DNA of 64,000 bases from an uncultured Flavobacteriales bacterium (GTDB lineage Bacteria; Bacteroidota; Bacteroidia; Flavobacteriales_D; Crocinitomicaceae): positions 1 to 64,000 of the forward strand of contig CAJXJK010000004.1 of NCBI GenBank assembly GCA_913054135.1. Reading direction: 5' to 3'. The notes under the pieces were generated by a model. It was given only the letters and a program-made list of their open reading frames with translations. It was not told the DNA's origin and made no database searches. Both the position numbers and the translations under genes were made by a program. Positions 26,281-36,000 of the stretch are shown one piece after another (the first letter of the stretch is position 1; each line of letters opens with the position of its first letter).

Positions 26281-27423
26281 ATGGCTAAGAAAACTGTATT
26301 CAAAGAAGGTAAATGGAGATGTACTCACATTGATTTATCAGGTGAAGAAGCGTGCAACTTCGAAAATAGAGGTCCTGCTCTCAAATGTGAAAAGTGTGGT
26401 AAACACAGACCAAAAAATGTAGAGTTCTATCTGCCAGACAATGCAAAAATCATTCGAGACAAGGATGAGTTGTATGACGCCAAAGCAGGAGCCAATTGGT
26501 CTTGTATGCATTGTAATTATGACAACAAGGCGACCTCTGACACCTGCGTACATTGTGATACTCCGAGAGATACTGAATATGAGAAGTGGATTAATTTAGG
26601 TGGTGAACTATCAACAAAATCTTATGCAGCCGGTCAAGCACCTAAAAGCTCAAAGACACTAAAACAAAAGGCTGACGAATATGTACCTGTTAGATCTAGG
26701 CTCAAGAAATATTTGAAAATTGCAGCCATTGCTTTAGGTGTTATCCTAATCATTTGGTTCATCTATGCTCAATTCTTTGCTACATCAGAAGTAGAAGTTA
26801 AGGTGGTTGGATACTCTTGGGAACGAAGCATGACTGTTGAAGAGGAGCGAACGGTGAGTGAAGAAGGTTGGAATGTTCCGTCAGGAGGGCGACAAAAAAG
26901 AAGAGAAAGAAAACAAAGCGGTACCAAAGAAGTTTACGATCATTCAGAATGGGATGAAGAACCAATTTACGAAGATGTAATGGTAGGTACACAGCAAGTT
27001 GAGTGTGGAACAGTAGATAACGGAAACGGAACTTTTGAAACTCAGTATTGTGATGAACCTGTTTACGAAAGTCAACAAACTGGTACTCGAGAAGTTGAGC
27101 GCAAAATCTATCGTGATGAACCTGTTTACGATTATTGGTACACTTATGATATTGAACGTTGGTTTGAGATAGCCAATCCAAAATCAAGCGGAAGTAATCA
27201 TACTGCAAAATGGCCTGATTACAAATTAAAATCAAAAGAAAGAATTGGTTCAGAATATGAATCATATACTGTTTTGGTTGAACCAATTAGTGGTGATTCT
27301 GATTTCGGAACCTTGACTTATGAGCTTTCTGAAAGTGAATGGAACGGAATGGATATGGGAGAAATATTCATAGCTAAGGTTAGAAAATCAGGAACAGTGA
27401 AGGCTCTACTTCCTCCCAATTAA
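26281..27423 (+). CDS. Membrane protein with two RanBP2-type zinc fingers
   Basis: 380 residues. Residues about 10-40 and 78-99 each fit the RanBP2 zinc finger pattern (W-x-C ... C-x3-N-x6-C-x2-C): WSCMHCNYDNKATSDTCVHC is exact, while the first finger has ten residues between its first two Cys. A transmembrane helix at about 144-166 (IAAIALGVILIIWFIYA) splits this cytosolic part from a C-terminal region rich in charged and Tyr residues. Repeated acidic peptides with DEPVYD and DEEPIYED occur at about 220-285. RanBP2 fingers bind ubiquitin or single-stranded RNA in eukaryotes; their role here is unknown. It stands alone in the chromosome, with 70-150 bases free on either side. Confidence 0.75.
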   Translation: MAKKTVFKEGKWRCTHIDLSGEEACNFENRGPALKCEKCGKHRPKNVEFYLPDNAKIIRDKDELYDAKAGANWSCMHCNYDNKATSDTCVHCDTPRDTEYEKWINLGGELSTKSYAAGQAPKSSKTLKQKADEYVPVRSRLKKYLKIAAIALGVILIIWFIYAQFFATSEVEVKVVGYSWERSMTVEEERTVSEEGWNVPSGGRQKRRERKQSGTKEVYDHSEWDEEPIYEDVMVGTQQVECGTVDNGNGTFETQYCDEPVYESQQTGTREVERKIYRDEPVYDYWYTYDIERWFEIANPKSSGSNHTAKWPDYKLKSKERIGSEYESYTVLVEPISGDSDFGTLTYELSESEWNGMDMGEIFIAKVRKSGTVKALLPPN

Positions 27424-27501
27424 ACCTGCTGCAATTACTATAAAGTGCCACTCAATTGATATATAATTGTTACTTTCCGTTCTTTATCAATTAAACTACA
27501 A

Positions 27502-28041
27502 ATGAGTTATTGCACCTATTGTGAAAATCTAGAAAAAACTAACCTTCATGTCATTTACCATGACACTGCTTACGGCTTTCCAATTGAAAGTGATAACGAA
27601 TTGTTTGGCAGATTAATTTTAGAAATTAATCAGGCAGGACTTTCTTGGAACACCATTTTAGTGAAACAAGAAAACTTCAGAAAGGCCTATGACAACTTTG
27701 AAATTGAAGTTATAGCGAACTATACTGAAGGCGAAAGAGAACGCTTACTTATGGACGCCGGGATAATCAGAAACAAATTGAAAGTAAATGCTGCCATTCA
27801 TAACGCTCAAGTTATAATGGACTTGAAAAAAGAGCACGGATCTTTCAAAAATTGGTTAGATAAAATGCACCCTTTAACAAAAGATGAATGGGTAAAATTA
27901 TTCAAGAAAACATTCAAGTTTACTGGTGGAGAGATTACCAATGAGTTCTTAATGAGTTCGGGATATTTAAAGGGAGCTCATGATGACAATTGCTCAATTA
28001 ATAAGCAGATTCTAAAGCTTAAGCCAAAATGGAATCAGTAA
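27502..28041 (+). CDS. tag: DNA-3-methyladenine glycosylase I
   Basis: 179 residues. It removes 3-methyladenine from DNA as the first step of base-excision repair. The N-terminus carries YCTYCENLEK and YHDTAYGFPIESDNELF, family signatures; the C-terminus has SGYLKGAHDDNC, whose His and Cys complete the zinc-snap with N-terminal residues. Length fits the family (about 185). It overlaps the next gene by 13 bases, so the two are probably transcribed together, although their functions look unrelated. Confidence 0.93.
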   Translation: MSYCTYCENLEKTNLHVIYHDTAYGFPIESDNELFGRLILEINQAGLSWNTILVKQENFRKAYDNFEIEVIANYTEGERERLLMDAGIIRNKLKVNAAIHNAQVIMDLKKEHGSFKNWLDKMHPLTKDEWVKLFKKTFKFTGGEITNEFLMSSGYLKGAHDDNCSINKQILKLKPKWNQ

Positions 28042-28613
28042 AATCAGGAAACATACTATTCAAAACTTTACTTAGCATTTCGGTGGCAGCCATAATTATT
28101 GGAGCCCTCTTTAAAATTATGCATTGGCCTTTTGCGAATGCCGCTTTACTTTTAGGATATATTGGAGTTTCACTCACTTATCCAAAAATGGCTTTGAGTA
28201 AGCAGAATAGAACAGCTGATGATATTGTTCAAGCATTGGCAATATTTATTTTTGGGGCTTCTAAAGCATTATACATCCTTTTGAATATGGAAAATGGCAG
28301 AGCGTTTTCTCATCAATTCCAATTGCTCAATCTCTTAGGGTTTGTCGGCTTAATCGTATTTCTTGTCTTTAAGCTTAAAGTTTTTACTCAACCAAATGAA
28401 AATCGAGAAAACGGAAACCCTCCAATTGTTATAGCCCTGTTCTACCTAGGAGCCGTAGGTGTATCCTTAGGAGTAATATTCAACTACCTGCATTGGCCCG
28501 GAGCCAGTATACTTTTAATCTCAGGAGCTAGTTTCGGATTAATTTGGTATTTGAGTGATATGTTTTACCCGGATAAAGAAGACAAACAAGATGATGACGA
28601 AATATTGTTTTAG
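28029..28613 (+). CDS. Membrane protein with two GldL-like FKIMHWP motifs
   Basis: 194 residues with about five or six hydrophobic helices and a charged, acidic tail. Two copies of a motif resemble the membrane part of the T9SS motor protein GldL: GALFKIMHWPFA at about residues 21-32 and GVIFNYLHWPGA at about 143-155. The rest of GldL (its long cytosolic coiled coil) is missing, so this is a separate small family and not GldL itself. The gene overlaps the next one, whose ATG lies 22 bases inside this ORF. Confidence 0.7.
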   Translation: MESVKSGNILFKTLLSISVAAIIIGALFKIMHWPFANAALLLGYIGVSLTYPKMALSKQNRTADDIVQALAIFIFGASKALYILLNMENGRAFSHQFQLLNLLGFVGLIVFLVFKLKVFTQPNENRENGNPPIVIALFYLGAVGVSLGVIFNYLHWPGASILLISGASFGLIWYLSDMFYPDKEDKQDDDEILF

Positions 28614-29328
28614 GCTTTTTATAGGATTGCTTCTTTTACAAACAAGTCATTCTTTTGCGCAAGATAAGGCAAGCTTTTTTGCTGATACACTTATCAATAT
28701 GCACAATGAAAAATGGAAGGATAGCAGCAGTTTAGGAGGTAGATCATGGACCATTCAAAATAAGACCTTTTCTTTTGGTGAAACTATTACTGTAGATCCA
28801 AAATTGAATATGATTGATACCATTTATTTCAGATTATTCGCAAATAGAGACATAGATACGATCTTATGCGTAATAAATGAAGCCCGCGACTACAGATTCG
28901 TCTTTAATCCATGCTGCGGATTTAATGTACACTCGAATGAAAACCCAAAGAAAAAGATAGCTGGCGGAGTAATATTTGAAACCAAGAAAAATCATGGAGA
29001 CTCCACTTACGCGGCTTCAACCGGATCAACTGGAGCCTATATAGTTGACAAAAAAACTGAGCCTATATACGACATCTGCGCTTCAGCAATGATTTCAAGT
29101 ATTACCTATTTAAAATTTGGAAAGGTTGCAGAGTGCAAAGAGGATGAAGAGTGTTTTCCTTGGTTCTGTAATTTCACAGATGATATTGATGAAGAAGATG
29201 TTGACAATTATGCGAATACGATAATTGAATCTGCCTATGGTTTCAAGTATATTCGACTCTCTTCTAAACCATTGAGATTTATCTATGATGTAAAAAAAGA
29301 GAAGCTTAAAATCAAAAAAAGTAAATAA
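28591..29328 (+). CDS. Secreted protein of unknown function
   Basis: About 245 residues from the ATG at 28591 (or 28594), chosen because the signal peptide RLFIGLLLLQTSHSFAQ follows directly. The mature protein has a Cys-rich central stretch (CCGFNVHS and CKEDEECFPWFC) that may form disulphides in the periplasm. No family is recognised. It overlaps the upstream membrane protein gene by 23 bases, which suggests co-translation, and it converges on the helicase gene with two bases between stops. Confidence 0.65.
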   Translation: MMTKYCFRLFIGLLLLQTSHSFAQDKASFFADTLINMHNEKWKDSSSLGGRSWTIQNKTFSFGETITVDPKLNMIDTIYFRLFANRDIDTILCVINEARDYRFVFNPCCGFNVHSNENPKKKIAGGVIFETKKNHGDSTYAASTGSTGAYIVDKKTEPIYDICASAMISSITYLKFGKVAECKEDEECFPWFCNFTDDIDEEDVDNYANTIIESAYGFKYIRLSSKPLRFIYDVKKEKLKIKKSK

Positions 29329-29330
29329 GC

Positions 29331-30605
29331 CTAATTCCTATTCTTTCTGCGGTTATCGAAGTCTTTTTTCTTTGAATCCCAGTTGCCTTTTTTCTTGTGC
29401 AGCTTCTTTTTCTTGTTTCCACCTTTATTTCTAGGTGGTCTTTGACCTTGAGGTTTTTTCTCAGCAGGAATGTCATTCGGTTCAAATCCTTCAACAATCT
29501 CTTTCGGAATCTGTTTCTTGATTAATTTCTCAATGGCAGCCAATTGTTTCACCTCATCAATACATACTAATGAAATGGCTTCTCCACTCGCCCCTGCTCT
29601 TCCTGTACGACCAATTCTGTGTACATAATCTTCTGGCACTTGCGGCATCTCATAATTGATTACATGAGGTAATAACGGAATATCTAATCCTCTTGCCGCA
29701 ATATCTGTTGCAACTAACACCCTGACATCTCCCTTTTTGAATGCAGCTAGAGCCTTTGTTCTTTGACCTTGTGACTTATTACCATGAATGGCAGATGATG
29801 TGATTTTCCTTTTATCTAATTTTCTACTTAGCCTATCAGCTCCGTGTTTGGTTCTCGTGAATATCAATACCTGATTCCATTCACCTTCGTATATTAACTT
29901 AATAGTTAAAGCCGCTTTATCAGTTTTATCAACTCTGTATACTTTTTGAGCAATCACTTCAACTGCCGTATTTTCTGGAGTCGCTTCAACAAGCACTTCT
30001 TTATGCATGAACTTAGACGCCAGTGCTTTTATTTCTTTTGAAAAAGTAGCCGAAAACAATAAGTTTTGTCGCTTTTGAGGCAATAAAGCAAGTATGCGAT
30101 TAATGTCTCTTTGAAAGCCCATATCTAGCATTCTATCCGCTTCATCTAAAACTAAGAACTCAACATCACTGAGTCTAATTGCTTTTTGAGATTGAAGATC
30201 TAGTAATCTTCCAGGAGTAGCAATTACAATGTCAACTCCATTTCTCAATGCCTTCTTTTGAGGATTGATATTTACCCCACCAAAAACAACACATGAGCTG
30301 ATATCCAGAAACTCAGAGTATGCTTGAACATTCTCATAAATTTGAGCCGCCAATTCTCGAGTTGGCGTTAGCACTAATCCTGTCACTTGTCTCTTACCTT
30401 GACGAGCACGCTTTGATAAAATTTGCAGCATTGGCAAAGTGAAACCAGCAGTTTTACCTGTTCCTGTTTGAGCAGATGCTAATACATCTCTTCCCTGTAA
30501 AATAGGTGGAATTGCCTTTTCTTGAATAGGTGAAGGTTCTGTGTATCCTTTTTTTGCAACAGCTTTTAATAATGGAGCAGCTAAACCGAGTTTGTCAAAT
30601 GACAT
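29331..30605 (-). CDS. rhlE: DEAD-box ATP-dependent RNA helicase (RhlE-like)
   Basis: 424 residues. It has all core motifs in order: Q motif ([10 protein letters not shown]), I AQTGTGKT, Ia [20 protein letters not shown], then in the second domain DIAARGLD and [10 protein letters not shown]. The C-terminus (about 375-424) is a Lys/Arg/Asn-rich basic tail typical of RhlE-type proteins in Bacteroidota that bind structured RNA. It acts in RNA remodelling, such as ribosome assembly or mRNA decay, in the cytosol. It has its own -7-like promoter element. Confidence 0.93.
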   Translation of the reverse strand: MSFDKLGLAAPLLKAVAKKGYTEPSPIQEKAIPPILQGRDVLASAQTGTGKTAGFTLPMLQILSKRARQGKRQVTGLVLTPTRELAAQIYENVQAYSEFLDISSCVVFGGVNINPQKKALRNGVDIVIATPGRLLDLQSQKAIRLSDVEFLVLDEADRMLDMGFQRDINRILALLPQKRQNLLFSATFSKEIKALASKFMHKEVLVEATPENTAVEVIAQKVYRVDKTDKAALTIKLIYEGEWNQVLIFTRTKHGADRLSRKLDKRKITSSAIHGNKSQGQRTKALAAFKKGDVRVLVATDIAARGLDIPLLPHVINYEMPQVPEDYVHRIGRTGRAGASGEAISLVCIDEVKQLAAIEKLIKKQIPKEIVEGFEPNDIPAEKKPQGQRPPRNKGGNKKKKLHKKKGNWDSKKKDFDNRRKNRN

Positions 30606-30619
30606 AAAATTGTTTTGTA

Positions 30620-30627
30620 CAAAGGTA
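30620..30627 (-). promoter_or_regulatory. Candidate -7 element of the helicase gene
   Basis: On the minus strand TACCTTTG fits TAnnTTTG, 14 bases before the ATG at 30605, implying a very short leader. No convincing -33 element is seen. Confidence 0.45.
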
Positions 30628-30759
30628 ATCCTTAAAGGATGGGTCTTCAGTTTTATTCGATAAATGAATTAACCATTGATTGTTGTGAATTGCAATAAAT
30701 AAAGCTCAAATTGTACAACCATCCAATTAATAAAGCGTCTAATTGACACAGACTTAAAA

Positions 30760-31716
30760 ATGAAAAATCTTTTTATTCTTTTCGCATTAATAGTTAGCTC
30801 ACAAGCTATTGCACAACCTTACTATTTTAGTGAGTCGCAATCAAATTATGAAGCCTTGAGTGATTCAACTACAGTGAATAATGGAGCAGTTTGGTCTGGC
30901 TTTCAAACTTTCAATGTTCCGATAGGATTTTCGTTCGACTATATGGACGGGAGTTTCACTTCATTTGACTTTGAAGCTTCGGGCCGAATTATATTTGATG
31001 CCAGCCACTACTATTTTGCTGACCTTTTCACAGTCTCTGGATTACAGGACAAAGGAACCTCATCTTCATTATCACCGGTATCTTACAAACTAGAAGGGGC
31101 AGCAGGCTCTCAAATTTTCAAGCTAGAAATTTCAAATGCTACGTTTAGCAGAGATCTTTCTTCAACTATAAGCTTTCAAATTTGGCTTTATGAAGCTGAC
31201 GGAACATTAGAGCTGCATATGGGACCAAACACAATTCCAACTCCTACTTCAGCTTTTGGGAGCGGACCTTTTTGTGCAGTACATCATGTTTCTAACTGGG
31301 GGCCAATGACATATGCATATGGCTTTACCGTCTATGAAGATTTTGCAAATTTACAAGACAGCACATTCAGTGGTACTGGCATTTCGACTTCGACTCTTAC
31401 TTTAGATAATTGTCCCGCAGAGGATGTTGTTTACATATTTTCTCAAGACAATCCGTCTGTAAGTGTATCTCCAATTTCATTTTCTGCGAAATCTGTAAAA
31501 ATCTATCCTAATCCCACAACTGACTTTATTTATCGAAAGGTGAATAATCCAGATGAAGATCGAGTGGAGTTTAGAAAAGAGAATGGAAAATTAGTTGAGA
31601 CCATGCCTATGCAAGAGAAATATGATATAAGCAGTTTTCAAAATGGCCTGTACATCATGCTTATTCTTGACAAGGAAGGAAAAATTCTCTCTGAGAACAG
31701 AATGGTGAAGAACTAG
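30760..31716 (+). CDS. T9SS-secreted protein (type A sorting domain)
   Basis: 318 residues. The signal peptide MKNLFILFALIVSSQAIAQ is followed by a beta-rich mature domain (about 25-220) that resembles jelly-roll surface proteins but matches no family I recognise. Residues about 245-318 form a type A T9SS sorting domain (VKIYPNPTTDFIYRKV, then SSFQNGLYIMLI). It is predicted to be exported to the cell surface. The gene is alone on the plus strand and is followed by a terminator-like hairpin. Confidence 0.8.
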   Translation: MKNLFILFALIVSSQAIAQPYYFSESQSNYEALSDSTTVNNGAVWSGFQTFNVPIGFSFDYMDGSFTSFDFEASGRIIFDASHYYFADLFTVSGLQDKGTSSSLSPVSYKLEGAAGSQIFKLEISNATFSRDLSSTISFQIWLYEADGTLELHMGPNTIPTPTSAFGSGPFCAVHHVSNWGPMTYAYGFTVYEDFANLQDSTFSGTGISTSTLTLDNCPAEDVVYIFSQDNPSVSVSPISFSAKSVKIYPNPTTDFIYRKVNNPDEDRVEFRKENGKLVETMPMQEKYDISSFQNGLYIMLILDKEGKILSENRMVKN

Positions 31717-31722
31717 AATAAA

Positions 31723-31778
31723 AAATGCCCTCTAATAATGCCTTACGAACCAAAAAGACGACATTACTGAGAGCATTT
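31723..31778 (+). terminator. Terminator-like hairpin after the T9SS gene
   Basis: AAATGCCCTCTAATAATG (31723-31740) pairs with CATTACTGAGAGCATTT (31762-31778) with a few defects. It runs into TTTAAT only, so it may act weakly or mainly on the minus strand, where the A run before it reads as T residues. The rest of the 296-base gap up to 32013 holds a small GACCC/GGGTC hairpin (31793-31811) and no ORF. Confidence 0.5.
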
Positions 31779-31959
31779 AATCGCTATGAAAAGACCCAAC
31801 CCTAAAGGGTCCTCGCTCTTCTTAAACTAAAAAGAAGATGAAAACTTATTACTTAATGTTCTTTGTTTGAAAAGGTAACCTATGGTGTTTTGGCCAAATG
31901 AGATATTTAGTATTTAGTACAAATCTTAAAGACCATCTCCCTCTCGCCTATAAAAGGAA

Positions 31960-31989
31960 ACGGAGCCAAGCACGTTTGCTCAACTCCGT
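31960..31989 (-). terminator. Terminator of the adhesin-porP unit
   Basis: ACGGAG and CTCCGT form the outer stem and AGCA/TGCT the inner stem; on the minus strand it is followed by a T-rich stretch (TTTCCTTTTAT). It lies 24 bases beyond the stop of the PorP/SprF-like gene. Confidence 0.65.
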
Positions 31990-32012
31990 CTCTTGATCTA
32001 CTAATCTAAATT

Positions 32013-33062
32013 CTAATATCTTGAGTGATCAGCTCCGTATGTTTTTTGGAAAGGATTTGGTGCTACGAATCTCAATGAGAATTCTATTCCACCTCTAGTA
32101 TTCGTAACAGTTTTTAAGCTAGAAACATTGATATCATAACTCACTCCGAATCCCCATCCAGCATATTCAAATAAAACCTTAGCTGAAACGGCATCCCTAG
32201 TTCTCATGTATGCTCCCCAATAGAAAGCGGCTCCATTTTTAAAGCCGGTGAACTTTGAATCTTGGGCTAATAAATGTCTAAACAATGTTCCAAAATAAAT
32301 TTCTTGCGCAGGTCCTTGTCTGTAATACATAAATCCTGGACAAATAGCCATCTTAGAATTGTCACTTAAAGAGATAACACCATTTCCATGAACTACTACT
32401 TTCATTGGTAGTCTTTCATCCGAACCTATAAAAGAATATTTAGGTCTGTTTAAGTGCATCACGGCAACTCCTGCATTGAAATTCAAATCATGATTATCGG
32501 TAACTTTGATATCACCACCAGTATTATTGTATACCCAGCTCAATCCAGCTCCCATATCAACTTTAGTAAAACTTGGCTGACCGTTTACCATGCCGCCAGA
32601 TAACGAACTGTTGTAATCGTACCCATCAAATTGTGATGCCCACATCAAACCAGTTGCGTCCATACTTCGTTGAAAGTATCCAACTTGCATACCAGCACCT
32701 AGTCTGTTATAAGGATTCAACTTCACATGATAAGCCAAACCAAAGTTCCCTTGGCCTGTACCCATATTTGCATCACCTGCTTTATCACTAAAGAAGTTAG
32801 CGCCGGCTGCTAAGTATCCATTATTAGATCGTTTCTTATCAAACCTCATATGAAAGCCAAGCGCAAAGGTCTTATAAGGTGCAGCTGCAGCCCTCCATTG
32901 ATCTTTGTAATTGATGTTCGCTTCTAATCCGTAAACCGCACCTGCCATTGCTGGGTTTTGCTGTAAAGGATTCATATAGAATTGTGAGAAGTGAATATCT
33001 TGTGCAGATGCTTGAACACCCACTGTAATCACTAATATTGCTAATAAATTTTTCATCTTCAT
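32013..33062 (-). CDS. PorP/SprF-like type IX secretion outer-membrane protein
   Basis: 349 residues. The signal peptide (ending VGVQASAQ) is followed by the family signature DIHFSQFYMNPLQQNPAMAGA (which exceeds the norm by little) and a beta-barrel with the closing GIEFSLRFVAPNPF. Homologues pair with large repeat proteins that carry a type B (gliding-motility-type) sorting domain and are needed to move or hold that partner on the surface. Here it lies 14 bases after the 1,791-residue adhesin gene, exactly this arrangement. It probably serves that adhesin and not the general T9SS machine. Confidence 0.88.
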   Translation of the reverse strand: MKMKNLLAILVITVGVQASAQDIHFSQFYMNPLQQNPAMAGAVYGLEANINYKDQWRAAAAPYKTFALGFHMRFDKKRSNNGYLAAGANFFSDKAGDANMGTGQGNFGLAYHVKLNPYNRLGAGMQVGYFQRSMDATGLMWASQFDGYDYNSSLSGGMVNGQPSFTKVDMGAGLSWVYNNTGGDIKVTDNHDLNFNAGVAVMHLNRPKYSFIGSDERLPMKVVVHGNGVISLSDNSKMAICPGFMYYRQGPAQEIYFGTLFRHLLAQDSKFTGFKNGAAFYWGAYMRTRDAVSAKVLFEYAGWGFGVSYDINVSSLKTVTNTRGGIEFSLRFVAPNPFQKTYGADHSRY

Positions 33063-33076
33063 TGCTTTTTTAATGC

Positions 33077-36000
33077 TTATCTAACAAGCGTTATGTTTCC
33101 GTTCATTTCAACTTCTTCGCCCCCAACTTTGGTTGCTGTAAGAATGTAAACAAATACTGCTGTACTCATTGGTTTTCCGTTTCTCATATGAGTACCGTCC
33201 CAACATTCATTCTTATCGTAAGTTTCAAAGACTAGTTCACCCCATCTATCATAGATTCTCATGTGAACTTGAGTTAAACATCCACCCATAACACATTCAA
33301 ATGCATTTTCGTCACCACTGTTTGGCGTAAATACGTTAGGCACATATATGTCGCCACAATCTAAGTTCACTAAGACTTGAACACAAGCTGTATCTAGACA
33401 TCCATTATCAATTGCAATTACACAATATTCAGTCGACTCTACTGGAGAAGCCACAGGATCTGGGCAATCACTACAAGACAAATACTCATCTGGTGTCCAA
33501 TTATAAGTTGTTCCTCCAGTTGCATTCATTTGAATGTTCTCACCCCAGTTAATCCAATATGGTCCATCTATGTCAGTAGTAGGAACTGCGTTCACAACAA
33601 CATCCATTGTTACTGAAGTTCCACAGTTACCTGCAGTTGTATAAGTGATAGTGTGCGTTCCTACACCAGCCGTTCCTGGATCAAATTCACCAGTTGCTTG
33701 ATCAACAATTCCGGCTCCACTCCATGTTCCACCAGGAACAGAAGCAGTAAAGAAATCATTTACATCAGGTTCGCAATAAGGACCAGCAGGTGTTATACTT
33801 GCTCCTCCTCCACTTGAAATAGTAATGTCAAAAGTTGCAGTTGCCGGGCAAGGTCCATTCGTAGTATAAGTAACTGTAAACGTTCCTTCTCCTGTAAGGT
33901 CTAGGTCGAGTTCACCTGTCGTAGCATTAATTGTTCCACCTCCGTTTATTGTAAAGGTTCCGCCTGCAGTTCCTGTTACTGTTGGTAAAGGATCAACATC
34001 TAACGTACAATAAGTTGTAGCCGCGTAAGAGAACGAAGCATCATCAGCAGCATTGACAACAATATCAATATTATCTGTTGCTCCACATCCTCCTCCAATC
34101 GTATAAGTGATTGTGTGGGTTCCTGCACCCGCAGTTACCGGATTAAATGTTCCCAGAGTACCATCAGTTATACCAGTACCTGTCCAAGTTCCTCCCGCAT
34201 CAACTGCACTTAAGTTCACTGCCGGGTCATTTTCACAAAACGGACCTGCCGCAGTAATAGTCGCATCCGCGCCAGAAGTCAACACCAGCTGAACGGTCGT
34301 AAATGTCGGGCAGGCTCCGTTTGTTGTATATGTAATATTAAATGTTCCGGCACCAGAAGCTGTGATATCAACTTCTCCTGTAGTGGCATTTATACTGCCG
34401 CCATTATCAATAGTAAACGTTCCTCCAGCTAAACCTGTTATTGTAGCTGATGGATTAGGATCAGTTAAGCAATAAAGTGCTGCAGAATATGAGAAAGTAG
34501 CATCATCAACTGCATCAACTGTGATATCAATATTATCAGTATCGCCGCATCCGCCAGAAATGGTATAAGTAATATTGTGTACACCTGCACCCGCAGTAGC
34601 CGGATTAAAGGTACCAGCATTCACATCAGTGATTCCGGTTCCAGCCCAAACTCCACCACCATCAACAGCCACTAAATTCACAGCAGCATCACCTTCACAA
34701 AATGGTCCGGCTGCTGTAATAGTCGCATCCGCTCCAGTTGTTAAAACAACACTTTCGGTGGCGATTGTAGAACATGGTCCGTTAGTAGTATAAGTAATAT
34801 TGTACGTTCCTGCTCCTGAGGCTGTGATATCAATTTCTCCTGTTGCCGGATTAATTGTTGCTCCACCATCTATCGCAAATGTTCCGCCAGCTAATCCTGA
34901 AATGGTAGGTATTGGATTTGGATCAGTCAAGCAATATGAACCAGCCGTATAAGCAAAAGTTGAATCATCTGAGGCGTTCACTGTAATATCAATATTATCT
35001 GTATCACCACATCCTCCCGAGATCGTATAGGTAATATTATGGACACCTGCTCCTGCAGTTCCTGGATCAAAAGTTCCGGCATTTACATCAGTAATTCCTG
35101 TTCCGGCCCAAACTCCACCTCCATCAACGGCAACTAAATTCACGGCCGCATCTCCTTCACAGAAAGGTCCTGCAGCAGTAATAGTTGCATCAGCACCAGC
35201 AGTGATGATAACTTGCACAGTCGCGATTGTTGGACAAGGTCCGTTTGTAGTATATGTAATGTTATAAGTTCCTGCTCCTGAAGCCGAAATATCAATAACT
35301 CCAGTTCCTGCATCAATAGAACCTCCATTATCGATTGCAAAGACTCCACCAGCTAATCCGGTAATTGTTGGTGTTGGATCAGCATCTGTTAAACAGTAAG
35401 ATCCTGATGGATATGTGAAAGTAGAATCATCACCCGCATTTACAGTGATGTTAATATTGTCAGTATCACCACATCCACCCGCAATTGTATAAGTAATGTT
35501 TGTTATTCCTGCACCTGCCACTGTTGGGTCAAATGTTCCAGCATTCACATCAGTGATTCCAGTCCCTGCCCAAACTCCGCCTGCATCTGCAGCAGTTAAA
35601 TTTACCGCAGCATCCCCTAAACAGAATGGACCTGCTGCTGTAATTGTTGCATCAGCCGAAGCTGTTATAGTTACAGCAAATAAAGATGTATTTGGACATG
35701 TTCCGTTCGTCGTGTATGTAATATTATATGATCCTGTTCCTGATGCATCTAAATCAATTACACCAGAACCTGCATTGATTGAACCTCCATTGTCAATAGT
35801 GAAAGTTCCGCCGGCTAAACCAATAATTGTAGGTGTAGGATCAACATCAGTTAAACAGTATGATGCTGAAGGATAAGTAAAGGCTGCATTATCTAAAGCA
35901 GTTACGGTAATATCTTCGGTATCAGAATCACCACAAACAAGCGTATAAGTGACTGTATGCACACCTGGTCCGGCAGTACCTGGATCAAATGTACCAGCAT

